Positions 41,524 to 52,560 of a DNA stretch of 64,000 nt are shown piece by piece. Below the pieces are notes generated by a model that was given only the letters and a program-made list of their open reading frames with translations, was not told the DNA's origin and did no database searches. Source of the DNA: Liolophura sinensis. Its lineage: Eukaryota > Mollusca > Polyplacophora > Chitonida > Chitonidae. The stretch is taken from contig NC_088306.1 in the NCBI RefSeq assembly GCF_032854445.1, positions 24,461,764 through 24,525,763 of the forward strand, in the 5' to 3' direction. The position numbers and the translations under genes were made by a program. Position 1 is the stretch's first letter. The number at the start of each line of letters is the position of its first letter.

Positions 41524-44266
41524 ACGGGAGGCTCAGTAGTAGAGCACTTGTCACGGGAGGACTTGCTGTGACCACAAGGTGGTCGGGCGTTTTTTTACGG
41601 GCTCTGTACAGTACTGTCTTTTTTTTGTTTGTGGGTGGTATACTTCAAGTACCTGCTTGACGTTAAGCATGACCTTCTCGCAAAGTCGGAGAAGGCAGGA
41701 GAGACATTATAGTAAGGATTTTACAATCTTAGTGGATGTGGAGGATATGCAAAATGTGCCTGCAGAAAGCGTTATCCGTGTTTTGGAGGAAAGCTGTGGC
41801 CTGAGTAGAGTGTTGGTATGTGTGCCGAAAGCCGGGTGCCAGCATGAAATAACACTGATAAAGCCTTATGTGACCTACTGAGTGACGGACTGGAGATTGA
41901 CGGTAGAAATTATGCTTGCAGTGTTCCACAGAGAACTGTGATGGTCTCATTTCTGCATTTGTCAGCATATGTGAAGGACGATGAAATTGTGGAAAAGTTG
42001 ATCAGTGTTAGAGAGGAAGTAATCTGAGATCAAAAGGCGCAAAGTGTATTGTCAAAAGACAATGTTACATTGAGCGAGGAGGAAGCTAACCAGCGTGACC
42101 AAGGGACTTTAAGGGAAAAGAAAACTTTAAAAAATGACACTATAGGCTGAAAAGGGTACATTTTTTCTATCTGGTGGTGCCTGCTGCATAATTTTGTGAT
42201 TTTTCCTCGCTATACACGTAAAGCCTGAAAACGGGCTACAGTTTAGCGCTGTAGCCCAGCCCCAAACATTCTGTGGCCAGTAAGCTATTGTGCATACCTG
42301 GCCCAGCCTGTGAGAAAGAAGCCATAAAAATTTATTTTTATATTTATAATTTATCAAGAGAAAGCTTTGTTAGAGCATCACATGAGGTTTTTTTGGCAAA
42401 TTTAAAGCGTTTTGGTTTTGGTGATATTTTGTTTTTGTAAATGGATTAAGATTTCGAACACGGATATCAGAAGTGCTGTTAAATGCAATGGTCACGCGAT
42501 AAAATATTTTCCCGTTTGTAAGTCTGTGAGACAGGGCTTTCCTATGTCAGCTTTATTGTATGTACTAAGCGTTGAGCCATCATGCAATCTGATTGTATTC
42601 ATGGTGTTACTATTCCGTGTTCACAAATGCAATGTTTGCTTTTTTAGCATGCTGATGATACAACGGTAAAGGTAGGTGACAAGCACTCTGTCAGAAATGT
42701 TCTTGATGTAAACAATTATGGTTTGACGTCTAACGCAATGAAGAAATGAAGAAGGCTGCGCTAGATTTTCTGTGGGACGGCAAGCCCCATCGTGTGGCGT
42801 ACGGAGGTATGATAAATGATAAAAGTGGTGGTGGTATGGGATTACCCGATATCGCTTATAAGGTAATAGCATTTAACCTGAAGTTTTTGGGCAGGTTTTT
42901 AACGTACAGTGCGGTTTGGAAAGATTTTTTCCTTTTTTTTTTGTCAAGATGGAATGATTTAAATTTATGCTTGTTCTTGTTTTATATGTCTCTAAACAAA
43001 TGTTTGCTAAACTCATTGCCGGGATTTTATGCTGAGGTTATGTTGGCTTGGTCGGAGTTACAAGCGCAAGAGCCATGGTGTCATAACTCTTTTCGACAAC
43101 AATTGTTACATCAGCCTGTTTCATATAATGCAAGAATTACTTTGGACGGTAAACCTCTACCGTCAGAAATTTTTTTTTGTAAAATCCAAATTATTTTGTT
43201 TAAAATAACTTCTGCGTTTTTATTCCGGGTTACTTCCCAAGCAGTGCTTTTGTAGAGACTGTGCAAGAATGTACATAAGCTGAGCACGAAAGGATCATTA
43301 AGGATTTTGATCTTGTAAAAGCTGCAGTGCCTGCGAACTAGCTGACCAAACTGAATGTTGGAAACAACCGACTTGTGGTGGAATGTGAACCTTTGCTAAC
43401 CGTTTAAGGAAAGTCTGTCTCATGGTATTAGTTAAGGAGAGGTAATCTATACATGGCTATAAGGAATATGTATGTTGTTGAGCCTGTGTGTGTCCAGTAT
43501 TGGGACAATGTGTTTTCTCACTTAGATTTGGTAAAATACTGGTTGTGGCTTTACTTGTCGGGCAACAGCCCGGGATCTGTTCAGTTGGACTGGAAGATCA
43601 TGCACAATGTAGTGTACACAAGAGAAAAGCTCTTCCGCACTGGAATGATCAGTTCAAAGGAATACAATTTTTGCAATGCTGGCGTAGAGGACTTATGTCA
43701 TTTGTTTGTTGTGTGCCCTGCTAAAGGTAATTATATACACTACATTTGTGACATTGTAGAAATCCTTTTTCAGTTTGAACATCCAAGTGTCCTAAATAAT
43801 GTCTCTATAAGTTTCTTCTGTTGTTTCAGTTGTCACAATGTATCAAAAGTTTGAATGTTTCACTCATTGTTGTATAACATAGTTTTATCGATATCAAGTC
43901 GTACATTGTCTAAATCACGAAGAGTTATGCTGCTAAAAGGGGAATGTGTACCTCAGAAATGTTTACGTCACCAACGTGAAGAGCGCCGCATTATATTGGA
44001 AGCGACAAAACTCTGTTTCAAAAAAATATTTGTACAAAAATCCCTTTATTAAAATGGATCACAAAGGTATTCCTGTTCTACAATTGCCTCACTAAGTCGT
44101 TATGGTAGCAGGTATTTTTTGAGTAGCACATATTGTAAAACTATTAGCTTGCCTATCTGTGATATTTCCTTCTTTTAAATGGGCTTATTGCGAAGCCTAA
44201 TATGACCATGTATGTATGTATTAATGAAATTACTGTGGAATAAATTATTTTCAAGAGAAAAAAAAA
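41524..44266 (+). mobile_element. Older LINE (L1/Tx1-like) inserted in tRNA-Thr
   Basis: Plus-strand LINE, deleted internally. The ORF1 piece 41669-41881 (DFTILVDVEDMQNVP) and a shifted continuation look like an RRM-bearing ORF1. RT motif B VRQGFPMSALLYVLSVEP lies near 42522. ORF2 C-terminal parts are at 42746-43255 (FLWDGKPHR, KSGGGMGLPDI) and 43453-43854, with a degenerate knuckle (CNAGVEDLCHLFVVC). The A-run at 44258-44266 ends it. The 8-bp target duplication cactggtc lies at 41516-41523 and 44267-44274. A hairpin gggctaca/tgtagccc at 42233-42257 lies in a stretch (about 42120-42400) with no LINE coding similarity, possibly a small later insertion. Confidence 0.8.
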
Positions 44267-44316
44267 CACTGGTCTTGTATACTAGGGGTTGCGCGTTCGA
44301 ACGTCGCTGGAGGTTG
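44267..44316 (+). pseudogene. tRNA-Thr pseudogene, 3' half
   Basis: Anticodon arm and T arm of tRNA-Thr (actggtcttgtatactagg, then gttcgaacgtcgctggagg). The anticodon has become TGT. It starts with the target duplication cactggtc and is the other half of 41494-41523. Confidence 0.72.
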
Positions 44317-45189
44317 CTAAATGAAAGCATATTTCTTAAATCAAGCGCAAAGCCACAAAGTTGAAGTTTTTTTTGTCAACAAAAGTCTGTGTAGCGGTTA
44401 CACAAAGTACCACCCACTGCATTTCCCAACGTTTTAACTGAAAACATGGAAAGCCTTATGTCCCTCATGCAAGTAAGTGGAGAATTTACAACATCCATCA
44501 GAGATGGTATATAAAGCAATAAGCACTACTTTAATCTGCGAAATGTTTATTGTGTTTCCATTTCCGCAAAGCCACAAAGAAGTTTTGTGTAAAAATAAAG
44601 TCTGTGTGGCAAATAAACATAAAGTATTTAGAATCACAAAGCGTTCAGAAATACTGGGAACGCTGCAGAAATTGAACACTGCAGAAATACTGGGATGCAT
44701 TCTACTGAATTCTGGTTGACTTTACATTTGCAAAGAACATAACATATGGAAATAACTATAGGCGGCACTCTTATTTCTTTCGGCCGAGATAAAATGGGCT
44801 TTGTTGAGAAATCGATGAACTGAAGACGGGTCGGGTTTTTCCCTTCTCACAATCAGAATAGCAACAACATCATATGCCAATGGAAACGTAACGTAGCTTT
44901 CCTACAAGTTTCTGCTCACCTTCATTAAATTTATTAACATTGTTCACAAGGCTTTTATAGCTCAGTGGTAGAGCACTCCATTCGAGCCTCGTTGTAGACC
45001 GAATGAATTTCTAAATCGAAATCGATGGCAAAGCCACCAAGTTGAAGATATAGATAGAATAGTGTTGTGAAGCTCGTTTGTTTACCTCTGAGTTTCAACA
45101 ACAATATCTTTACTTTTGGTAAATTTGCAGCGGTTCTTTAGACACTGTAATTTGCCCACAGCCACAGGTATGTCAAAACCGGTTTATTA
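44317..45189. repeat. Degenerate end of the tRNA array
   Basis: Weakened copies of the array core (ggaaagccttatgtccctcatgcaag near 44448, ataaaatgggctttgttgagaaat near 44790). A collapsed tRNA-Thr at 44951-45000 has its anticodon arm deleted (gcttttatagctcagtggta, then ttcgagcctcg). No gene seen. Confidence 0.72.
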
Positions 45190-46575
45190 ATCGCCTGCTA
45201 GCAGATTAACAAAGACATTGCCTGTTGCAGTGTCGACGAAGTCCAGTGCTGCATTTTCTACGTCTGTCCAGAGGGACTTTCTGCGGAGGTGATTAATATA
45301 AAGATGGATTTGATTAGCGTTCAGAAGAACTACTTGAAAAAATGTTTTATATCCGTGTTGCTGGTACTGCGGGACAAAACACTCTCTTGAATAAGGAAAG
45401 TTATGCACTGGGAAATGCTACCTGGAATATTAGGCCTGATGAACCATTGAAGACTTAGGGAGAATGTCTTGATACTAACAGGCTAAAATTTGCTGATGAT
45501 GAACGTGAACATGTGAGAACCGGGATTTGGGTATGCTATACATTTTGATACGTCCCGAATTTTATTAACTTTGGAGGCGAGGTAGTAATGTTTGCATACC
45601 CTGGGGAAATATACGAATGTCATACATGTGGACAAAAACATCACAGGCCCGCCTATAGTAAGGCAACATGGTGTACAAAACTACGACGGGTTTTACCACA
45701 TGAGAATTCGCATAGGGAGAAAGACTGCGAGTATTTATGCAGGATGTGGTCGGTTCGGATCAGCACACATCAAGTGACTGTTGTGCTAGAACATGATCGT
45801 ACGCCGCCTGAGTTAAAGGCAATGCGGGGAAGTCACGTTCCCCTTTCTAAGCGTGGAGAACAAGAAAAATGTGACCCTGATGTGGAATCGGAGATTTACA
45901 TCGATCTCGATGTTGACGTCCAAGAGGACTCTGGTGAGGCTGAGATGGCGAAAGATGACGAGTGCAAATCTGATTGTTCTCTCTCGAGGAATGCATACTC
46001 CACGTTGTCAAATGTGGGTGATATTGTTAAATTAGAAGGGAGTTTATTTTCTTCTAAGGACGGGTCCGTTGTTGTAAAAGTGACCACAGGCATACATAGA
46101 GTACGACCAAAAGAGCCAAAGACACGGAAGAAAGCACAGCTTCAAGAAGATTCAACCTTCGACCCTGTTCATGGTGATAAGCCTATGTTGAGATGAATCC
46201 ACCTTGGAAAAAGTGAAACTGGATGAAATGTACCCAACACCTTCTCAGGACAGTTCAAAAGTGCTCCTCGAATATCATCAGAAGAAGTTATATGTGCCTC
46301 TCGTGGGTGAAGGCTTCTGGCTAGGGCTTAGACTGTTAATGACATTGTTTATAACTTAATATCACCAGGTATGTATACGGTTTTGCTGTTACTTATATTA
46401 ATGGCTGTTAACAGTTCAATAAGAGCCGGGACTCCAATTATTAATGGCCTCTGGTCTGCAGATAAGTAATATGAATTGAAGCAATTTGCATTTGATAATA
46501 ACATCCATGTCTTGTTTTTACAAGAAACACATTTTTAAAAATGTAACGACACCAAATCTTTAGTATTCTTGGTGA

Positions 46576-47221
46576 CCGACCGGCCCGGATAGCACAGTTG
46601 GTAGAGCGCCCGCTTCGGGACTGGTAGATCCAGGATCAATCCTTGATCGTTTCACACCTAAGACTTTAAAAGAGGAAGTTGTTACTTCCTCGCTTGGCGT
46701 TCAGCATGAAGGGGATAGTGCAACGACTGGTTGACCCGTATCAGTATAATGGCTCGGGCGGGGCGGCTTACTTGCCTTCGGTAAGTCGTCTCAGTGAAGC
46801 AGCACTAAATAAAAGAGCGGTGGAAATCCGTCCTGCAACAAGGAGGCACATTACACGTACATGCACCCTAATGATTCGGGGCCTCCGTGGCTCAGTCGGT
46901 TAGCGCGCTAGCGCAGCGTAATGACCCAGAAGCCTCTCACCAATGCGGTCGCTGTGAGTTCAAGTCCAGCTCATGCTGGCTTCCTCTCCGGCCGTAAGTG
47001 GGAAGGTCTACCAGCAACCTGCGGATGGTCGTGGGTTTCCCCCGAGCTCTGCCCGGTTTCCTCCCTCCATAATGCTGGCCGCCGTCATATAAGTGAAATA
47101 TTCTTGAGTACGGCGTAAAACATCAATCAAATAAATAAATAAACCCTAATGATTCCTTCGTCGTCATATGACTGAAAAATTGTTGAGTACGACGTTAAAC
47201 CCCAAGCACTCACTCACTCAC
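46576..47221 (+). mobile_element. tRNA-headed SINE, interrupted by another SINE
   Basis: Head ggcccggatagcacagttgg resembles a tRNA A box region, and gatccaggatcaatcc the B box. The 3' tail is ttgttgagtacgacgttaaa with an actc repeat end. Flanking tcttggtga (46567-46575) and tcttgatga (47222-47230) form a target duplication with one mismatch, lying in LINE endonuclease sequence. Interrupted at 46878-47142 by a second SINE. Confidence 0.8.
46878..47142 (+). mobile_element. SINE (same family as the array SINE), nested copy
   Basis: Full-length copy from ggggcctccgtggctcagtc to the tail ttgagtacggcgtaaaacat and a taaa-type end. A perfect 13-bp target duplication accctaatgattc lies at 46865-46877 and 47143-47155. 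It shows the cleanest family features (tRNA-like A box ggctcagtcggttagc, B box-like agttcaagtcc), so it may be one of the younger copies. Confidence 0.92.
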
Positions 47222-48379
47222 TCTTGATGATTGCAGATGGGTTTATGAGTCCAGTAAAAGTTGTGGAGTTGGTATAACTGTGAGGTATTCTGTCGACTGT
47301 GTTATTCGTAATGTTACGTGATGTCCAAGTGGCAGTCATACAAGTAATAAACAACATCTCACTCAATTCAATTTGTACATATACACCCAATAATACCAAA
47401 GAAAGAAAGAAATACATAGTTGATTTAGACAGTCTGATGAGGGAGGGGGGATACAAATTAAGGATAGACAAACTGAGATATTTACTGATCATGCTATGGG
47501 ATGTGAAATTAATTGATAAGTGGGGTATTTTCAAGACCAATTATAAAGAGGTCATTCGGTCATGCCGTAATGTGTATGTAAATAAAACGGGTGTGATGTT
47601 CTGCCTGGAAAAGGAGATCAATGTATTGAAGGCTAGTCCTGTTATTAATGATAAAACTGAAAATGTGACGAAAACAACTGTTGGTTTAAATCAGGCCTCT
47701 CGTGCTGGAGCGGTTATTAGGACAAGGGCAGTTCATTTCAACCAAGGTGAAAAGTCGTCGAAATATTTTACTAGAAAGGGTGCTGCCAGGGCAAGAAGAA
47801 AATGGTTAAAAACACTGAATATCAGGATGGACGTTTCAAAGCCTCACTGTTGTCCAGACGACATAGGAGAATGTATTCGTTGTTATAACAAAGAGTTGTA
47901 CACAAAACAGGGAACTGGCGACTTGGGTCAGGAAGAATTTTTTCCTGAAATACCGCAATATTGAAAAAAGATTGTAAAGCCCTTTGGGTAATTCTCATGA
48001 CGAAAGAAGAAGAGTTGTATTTTTCTGTTAAGAATATGTCCAAATAGCGCTCTCCTGGTTGTGATGGATTACCAGCGGAATTTTATGTGACTTTTTGACC
48101 CTCCATAGGGCAAATATCCACAAAGGTGGTCAACTGTTGTTCTCGTTCTGGTTCTTAAGGTAATTCTCAAAGGTCTGGTTTAATTCAATGTTATTCAAGG
48201 ATGCCAACAATGCAGATGAGATGAAGTACATAAAGAGTCCCACAAGCCTGTTGAATATAGATTATAGAACAGTCACTATGTAACCGTATGAAACTTGTTG
48301 TTGATTCATATACCACAGAACTACACCTGTGTTTTCCCGAGTCGCAGTATTTTTAATAATTTACGATTATTACGTATAT

Positions 48380-48930
48380 GACTTTGTTTGACAGAAGGAT
48401 TTCAAGGCATTTTTGTCAACACAATTTTTTCGTCTTCACAATGAGCACATTTAAAGGAAGGAAATATAACAGACAGGTGGGAGCAAGACAGGCGGATATC
48501 GGGTAACCCCATACCACCTCCACCTTTCTCATTCATCAAAACTCCGTACGTCACGGTGTTACGTACATTGTAATACAACCTTATTCATTTTTGTAATAAT
48601 GGTGTCAGGTACAGGCAAAACAGCTACATTATACCACAATTTTGACATTGTTAATGTCATTATTATACACACATTTATTACAGTATATCGGAAAATCAGC
48701 TTTGTTTCCACATATTCACAACATATTTAATCTTCTTATATTTCTAATTCCAGTTGTGCTTATCACAGACCTTAGTGGCATGGCCAAAATAAATTCCAAG
48801 TACTTTAACGGTGTGTTTCGGAACTAATACATTTTCGACCTCATTATTCCCGACACTAGAACACCAGATCTTGGTTTTGAAATAATTATTGACAACATCA
48901 AGGCCAAAAAATTATGTCGAAATAATCAAT
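48380..48930 (-). mobile_element. LINE fragment (RT thumb region)
   Basis: On the minus strand, short stretches in changing frames match the part of LINE ORF2 just after the RT active site (KVLGIYFG near 48800, LWYNVAVLPVP near 48620, GGGGMGLPDI near 48510). Flanking DNA on both sides shows no further LINE. Bounds approximate. Confidence 0.6.
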
Positions 48931-49479
48931 CTCGGGCATTATTTTCCTCAAAGCATGTCACAAAATTGTTAAATAAGACTGAAATGGAAGTATTTAGAAA
49001 TCCCTTCATTATATCGTTCACGAATGACAAAGAAGTGTGATTTATTCCTAATAAATGTTAATTTTTTTTCCTAATTAAAGCTTAATTCAACCTAAAATTA
49101 ACTGAAGTGCCACTCTGTATAATTTTCTTGTAAGTTAATATGCCAGTGATTATAATGCTCTTGTCAGTAAATATGAACTCAGCGTCCAGAATCTCTGGCG
49201 CTCTATTTCATGACCGTGTCTAACGCCTCTGAGCCCGGGGCTAGGGGCAATACATTCATCGTGTTCAATTAGATCGACACATTGGATATATGAACAGTTG
49301 ATATCAAAGCGCAGCTGAGATAATATTTCTTTATTGACAACGTATATATCAACATGGTAGATTATTTTAATACTAATTACAAGTAGTCTGTCCAACATCA
49401 TTGAAAATTGTTGACGGCTTGTCTTTGCATGACTCCGTTGTAATTTCTTACTTTACACACTTTCCTACTTCTCACGTAG
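48931..49479. other. No recognised feature
   Basis: A+T-rich sequence. No ORF, tRNA or repeat that I can support. Confidence 0.6.
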
Positions 49480-51482
49480 GTTGTGTTGGGCGTCACTTTG
49501 GGAGTTTGCGACTATTGAAAGGTGATATATGTCTTCCACAGCCCTTGCTATATATGGATTACTTAAAACTAGCAGATCATCAGTATACCGTTGAGTGAAT
49601 GAGACAGATCGGGCCTGGTGAGGGTTACTTCTTAATACCTTCTGCATATAATCCTATTCATACGAGAGCAGGTATAAATCTGTCAAAAAGGGAACGTCAA
49701 CCAATCTGGACCTTCCAAATCCATAACGACGTTCCAGGCGAATAAGCGCAAGGCCAATTACCAAAAACGACGTATAACACAAACCACTAAAAACTAAGAA
49801 AGTATTTAAAGTACGAAAATAGGACGGAATCATGCAAAGAGAAGCGGTCAACAGTTTTCATTGATGTTGGAAAGAGGCAAGGCATGCTCTAGGTGACTGA
49901 GTGAAATCAGTATTCAAATTGGGTACCATGCTAGAATATCAGCTGTGAATAAGAAAATATGTATCTCAGTTGCCCTTTCATTGCAACTCCCCAAATACCC
50001 AATGTGACGATCTAATTTAACACGATGAATATACAGCCTCCACTGGACAGGGGTTAAGCGGAATTAGACGCACTCATGAAGCAAGGAGGCAGAGATTCTG
50101 AACGCTGTGTCCATTTTCACTTACAAGAGAACTATACTCACTGTAAAACTTAAGAAACTTAGAGTGAAGACCATTGATGGAATAACCTTGACACACCAGT
50201 TTTTGCAGTAATGACTATTGCAGTGACGCCGGTTGAATCTAACAAATAATACATGCCATATGCAGGACCATTCAATATATTGCTGTAAAAGTAAGGATAG
50301 TTTACAATTAAATTAATTTAGTCAAAATTGAAACTATCTCTCTTGTCGTAAAGTCTGCGAAAGAGGAAATCGCTTTGATCTTTGTACAAATATAGGACCA
50401 GATAAGATGTACCATCTGAAGAGTTTGTGGTTTCCTTAAAATCCAGTGAAGGTGGAAAAATATCTCTCACAGCCTTTGTTATATATGGAATGTTTTAGGC
50501 TAGTAGAGCATCAATACACCATATAGCGATTGAGAAAGGTCGGGTCTGGTGAGGATTACTAGTTTCTGCATATAGCCGCATTGATATGTGAACAAGTACC
50601 GGTCGGCCAAAAGTGGGGCACAGTTTGCACGCATCGGTATACCTATACACTGTTGATATATCGTTTCTTCGAATTTCACAGACGTTTATAACGAAAAATT
50701 CAAGCAACTCAATGATGATCGAAACATCCCATAACACCGAAACAATTAGTGCTCGTATTCCACCATTTACACATCTGAGGAATTGTAGTATAGTGAATGG
50801 AGAAATCCCAAACAGAGATGTTCTTATACTGAGCATGTATTAGAACGTCTAGTTCTTCAGTGAGACGTTTTGAGTTTTAATATAGATTTCTTACAGTTAA
50901 TACTAGAATTATTTCAACTGCACACCAATACTTTTTCCAAAATCCTGTATTTCTTGTAGTGGCTTCGTTAAGAGGGTAGACAGAAGTTTGGTGGGACACC
51001 ATCTCCATCCGGCAATCCAGCCAGCTTTTTATGATGAACTGTTTTTGGGAATCCAGTCAGGTTCGGTATATGGGTGTGACGGGAAGGTACGGATACACTC
51101 TATTTTTTGAGACAGGATTGATGTTTTAAAATATTTCCTCCATAGTATAGGTCGTTCTAGAGTACGTTAATTTCCCCACAGCTGTTGTAGTGATATTAAG
51201 CTCTTCTACAAGACTCTCTCTACAAGAGCTCTTCTAGCAGACAAACATTATATTATTAGGCGCTTTGTCCGCATTATCAATACCGTATTTTCTCTGAAGG
51301 TCATCAAGTATATTTCCCACGGTAGTCACATGAGCATCAGTACTATTGTTGTGGGGTGCATATATAACCTTTCTTGTTACTAGCTCAAGCCAAGTGTCAA
51401 GAACTGAAGGTTCTACCTTCTCCCGTTCACACAGTTTTTGCCAAGATTTTGAATGCAGCGGCTGGCAAGAGAAGGTAGTCAT
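49480..51482 (-). mobile_element. Degraded reverse transcriptase of a second type
   Basis: Minus-strand pieces of an RT unlike the LINEs here. N-terminal piece 51482-51234 (LHSKSWQKLCEREKVEPSVL, NADKAPNNIMFVC); a middle piece near 51055-50960 (CPTKLLSTLLTKPLQEI); a piece at about 50750-50500 with the pattern GIPMRANCAPLLADRYLF; and a second, overlapping-type piece at 49850-49465 with FLTDLYLLSYE and active-site-like RYTDDLLVLSN. The GIPM-x-NCAP and Y-x-DD patterns resemble Penelope-like or related retroelements, but I cannot fix the class. The two copies of the active-site region (49510-49690 and 50460-50640) show partial duplication or two elements. Confidence 0.6.
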
Positions 51483-52078
51483 CCTTTGCTTTTGAAATGA
51501 AGGTAGGTGTTACGTACTACCATTAACACTAACGAACTGGTTGATATATTGCAGTTACATTTACCTTACCTTAGCAGTATTTCCTTTACCCGCAGACGTG
51601 TGGACGACGGTGTTTGCAACAGAGTAAGGTTAACTCCTTCATTATGTCCAAGCAACTTTTGACTCCATTGTTTCCTGTTTCCCAACATTCGTCGACTGAC
51701 ACACGTGGCATGTTACTTGTTTGTTGAAAAACATATGCTTACAATTAGATAACCTGAAATACGAACTTAAAACTTTCTCAAAATGTTTCTTGAAGAAGTG
51801 CCCCCCCCCCCCCCACACCCCACAAAAAAAAAAAAAATGGCGAGAAGCTTAGTTGTGTTAAAAAAGGCTGGACAACGAATACAGGAAAATTCCATCGTTC
51901 CAGTGTATATGAAATGAAACAGACGTTGGAGATTGAGAATGAACTGGAGTTATTATAGAAACACAGCGATGCAAACTTTAAATGTTGTGACCCAAGGCTT
52001 TCTAAATTCAAGAAAGTGTTGACTGCACCAAAATATTTTCTTAATCTGCAGAAATATAAGTGAGAGGAAAAAAAACAG
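51483..52078. other. No gene; C-run and A-run at 51799-51838
   Basis: Non-coding. About 16 C with one adjacent A, then about 14 A (51800-51837), is a low-complexity patch that could also be a sequencing-sensitive site. Confidence 0.6.
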
Positions 52079-52560
52079 TTGACATTATCCAATGGTGAAA
52101 CTGTCAGTCACTGTGATGATATATTCCTTCTACAGATGGTTGATAATTTATCAAGGCAATCTGCACTGTCATCCATTGAGGCAACCCTGAGACAAGAAGG
52201 CATTTTCTTTCGTGAACAACCATTGTCACTAATAGAAATTAAGGCCGCACTGAATGGAATGTCGGCGAAATCCGGACTATGATGGCGAGACAGTCGATAT
52301 CTCTTGCAGTTTGGGGGGAGGGGGGAGCTTTGCTGTGCCCTGTATTACACGAAGGATACAAGGACATTTTTAGTGCGGGTGAATTGATAAGAGTTATGAA
52401 AAGTGGAAAAATAAAACTTATACACAAGCATACAGGAGTACAACATGTCGACTACAACATAAAACAGTCTTACACATACACTATTTCGCATTATAGACCT
52501 ACAATTATGCGCGCTATTGTCCTGGAAATACAAACCTGGATAGTGATTGTGGGATTACAT
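52079..52560 (+). mobile_element. LINE fragment (start of RT domain)
   Basis: Plus-strand pieces: PLSLIEIKAALNGMSAKSG near 52220, GELIRVMKSGKIKLIHKH near 52380 and a decayed HYRPTIMRAI near 52490. These match the order of conserved blocks before RT motif A in LINE ORF2. Frame breaks lie between pieces; ends approximate. Confidence 0.55.

Larger units (their letters stand above)
45190..48350 (+). mobile_element. Degenerate LINE (L1/Tx1-like) with nested SINEs
   Basis: Plus-strand relic. The ORF1 knuckle region lies at 45588-46196 (MFAYPGEIYECHTCGQKHHR, PHENSHREKDC). The endonuclease N-terminus lies near 46450-46560 (NNIHVLFLQETHF). After two nested SINEs, endonuclease sequence resumes at 47231 (gttgtggagttggtataactg, encoding CGVGITV), and the linker is at 47299-47964 (NQASRAGAVIRTRAVHFNQG). 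A decayed RT start follows near 48045-48300. Stops and shifts occur throughout. Bounds are approximate. Confidence 0.75.
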
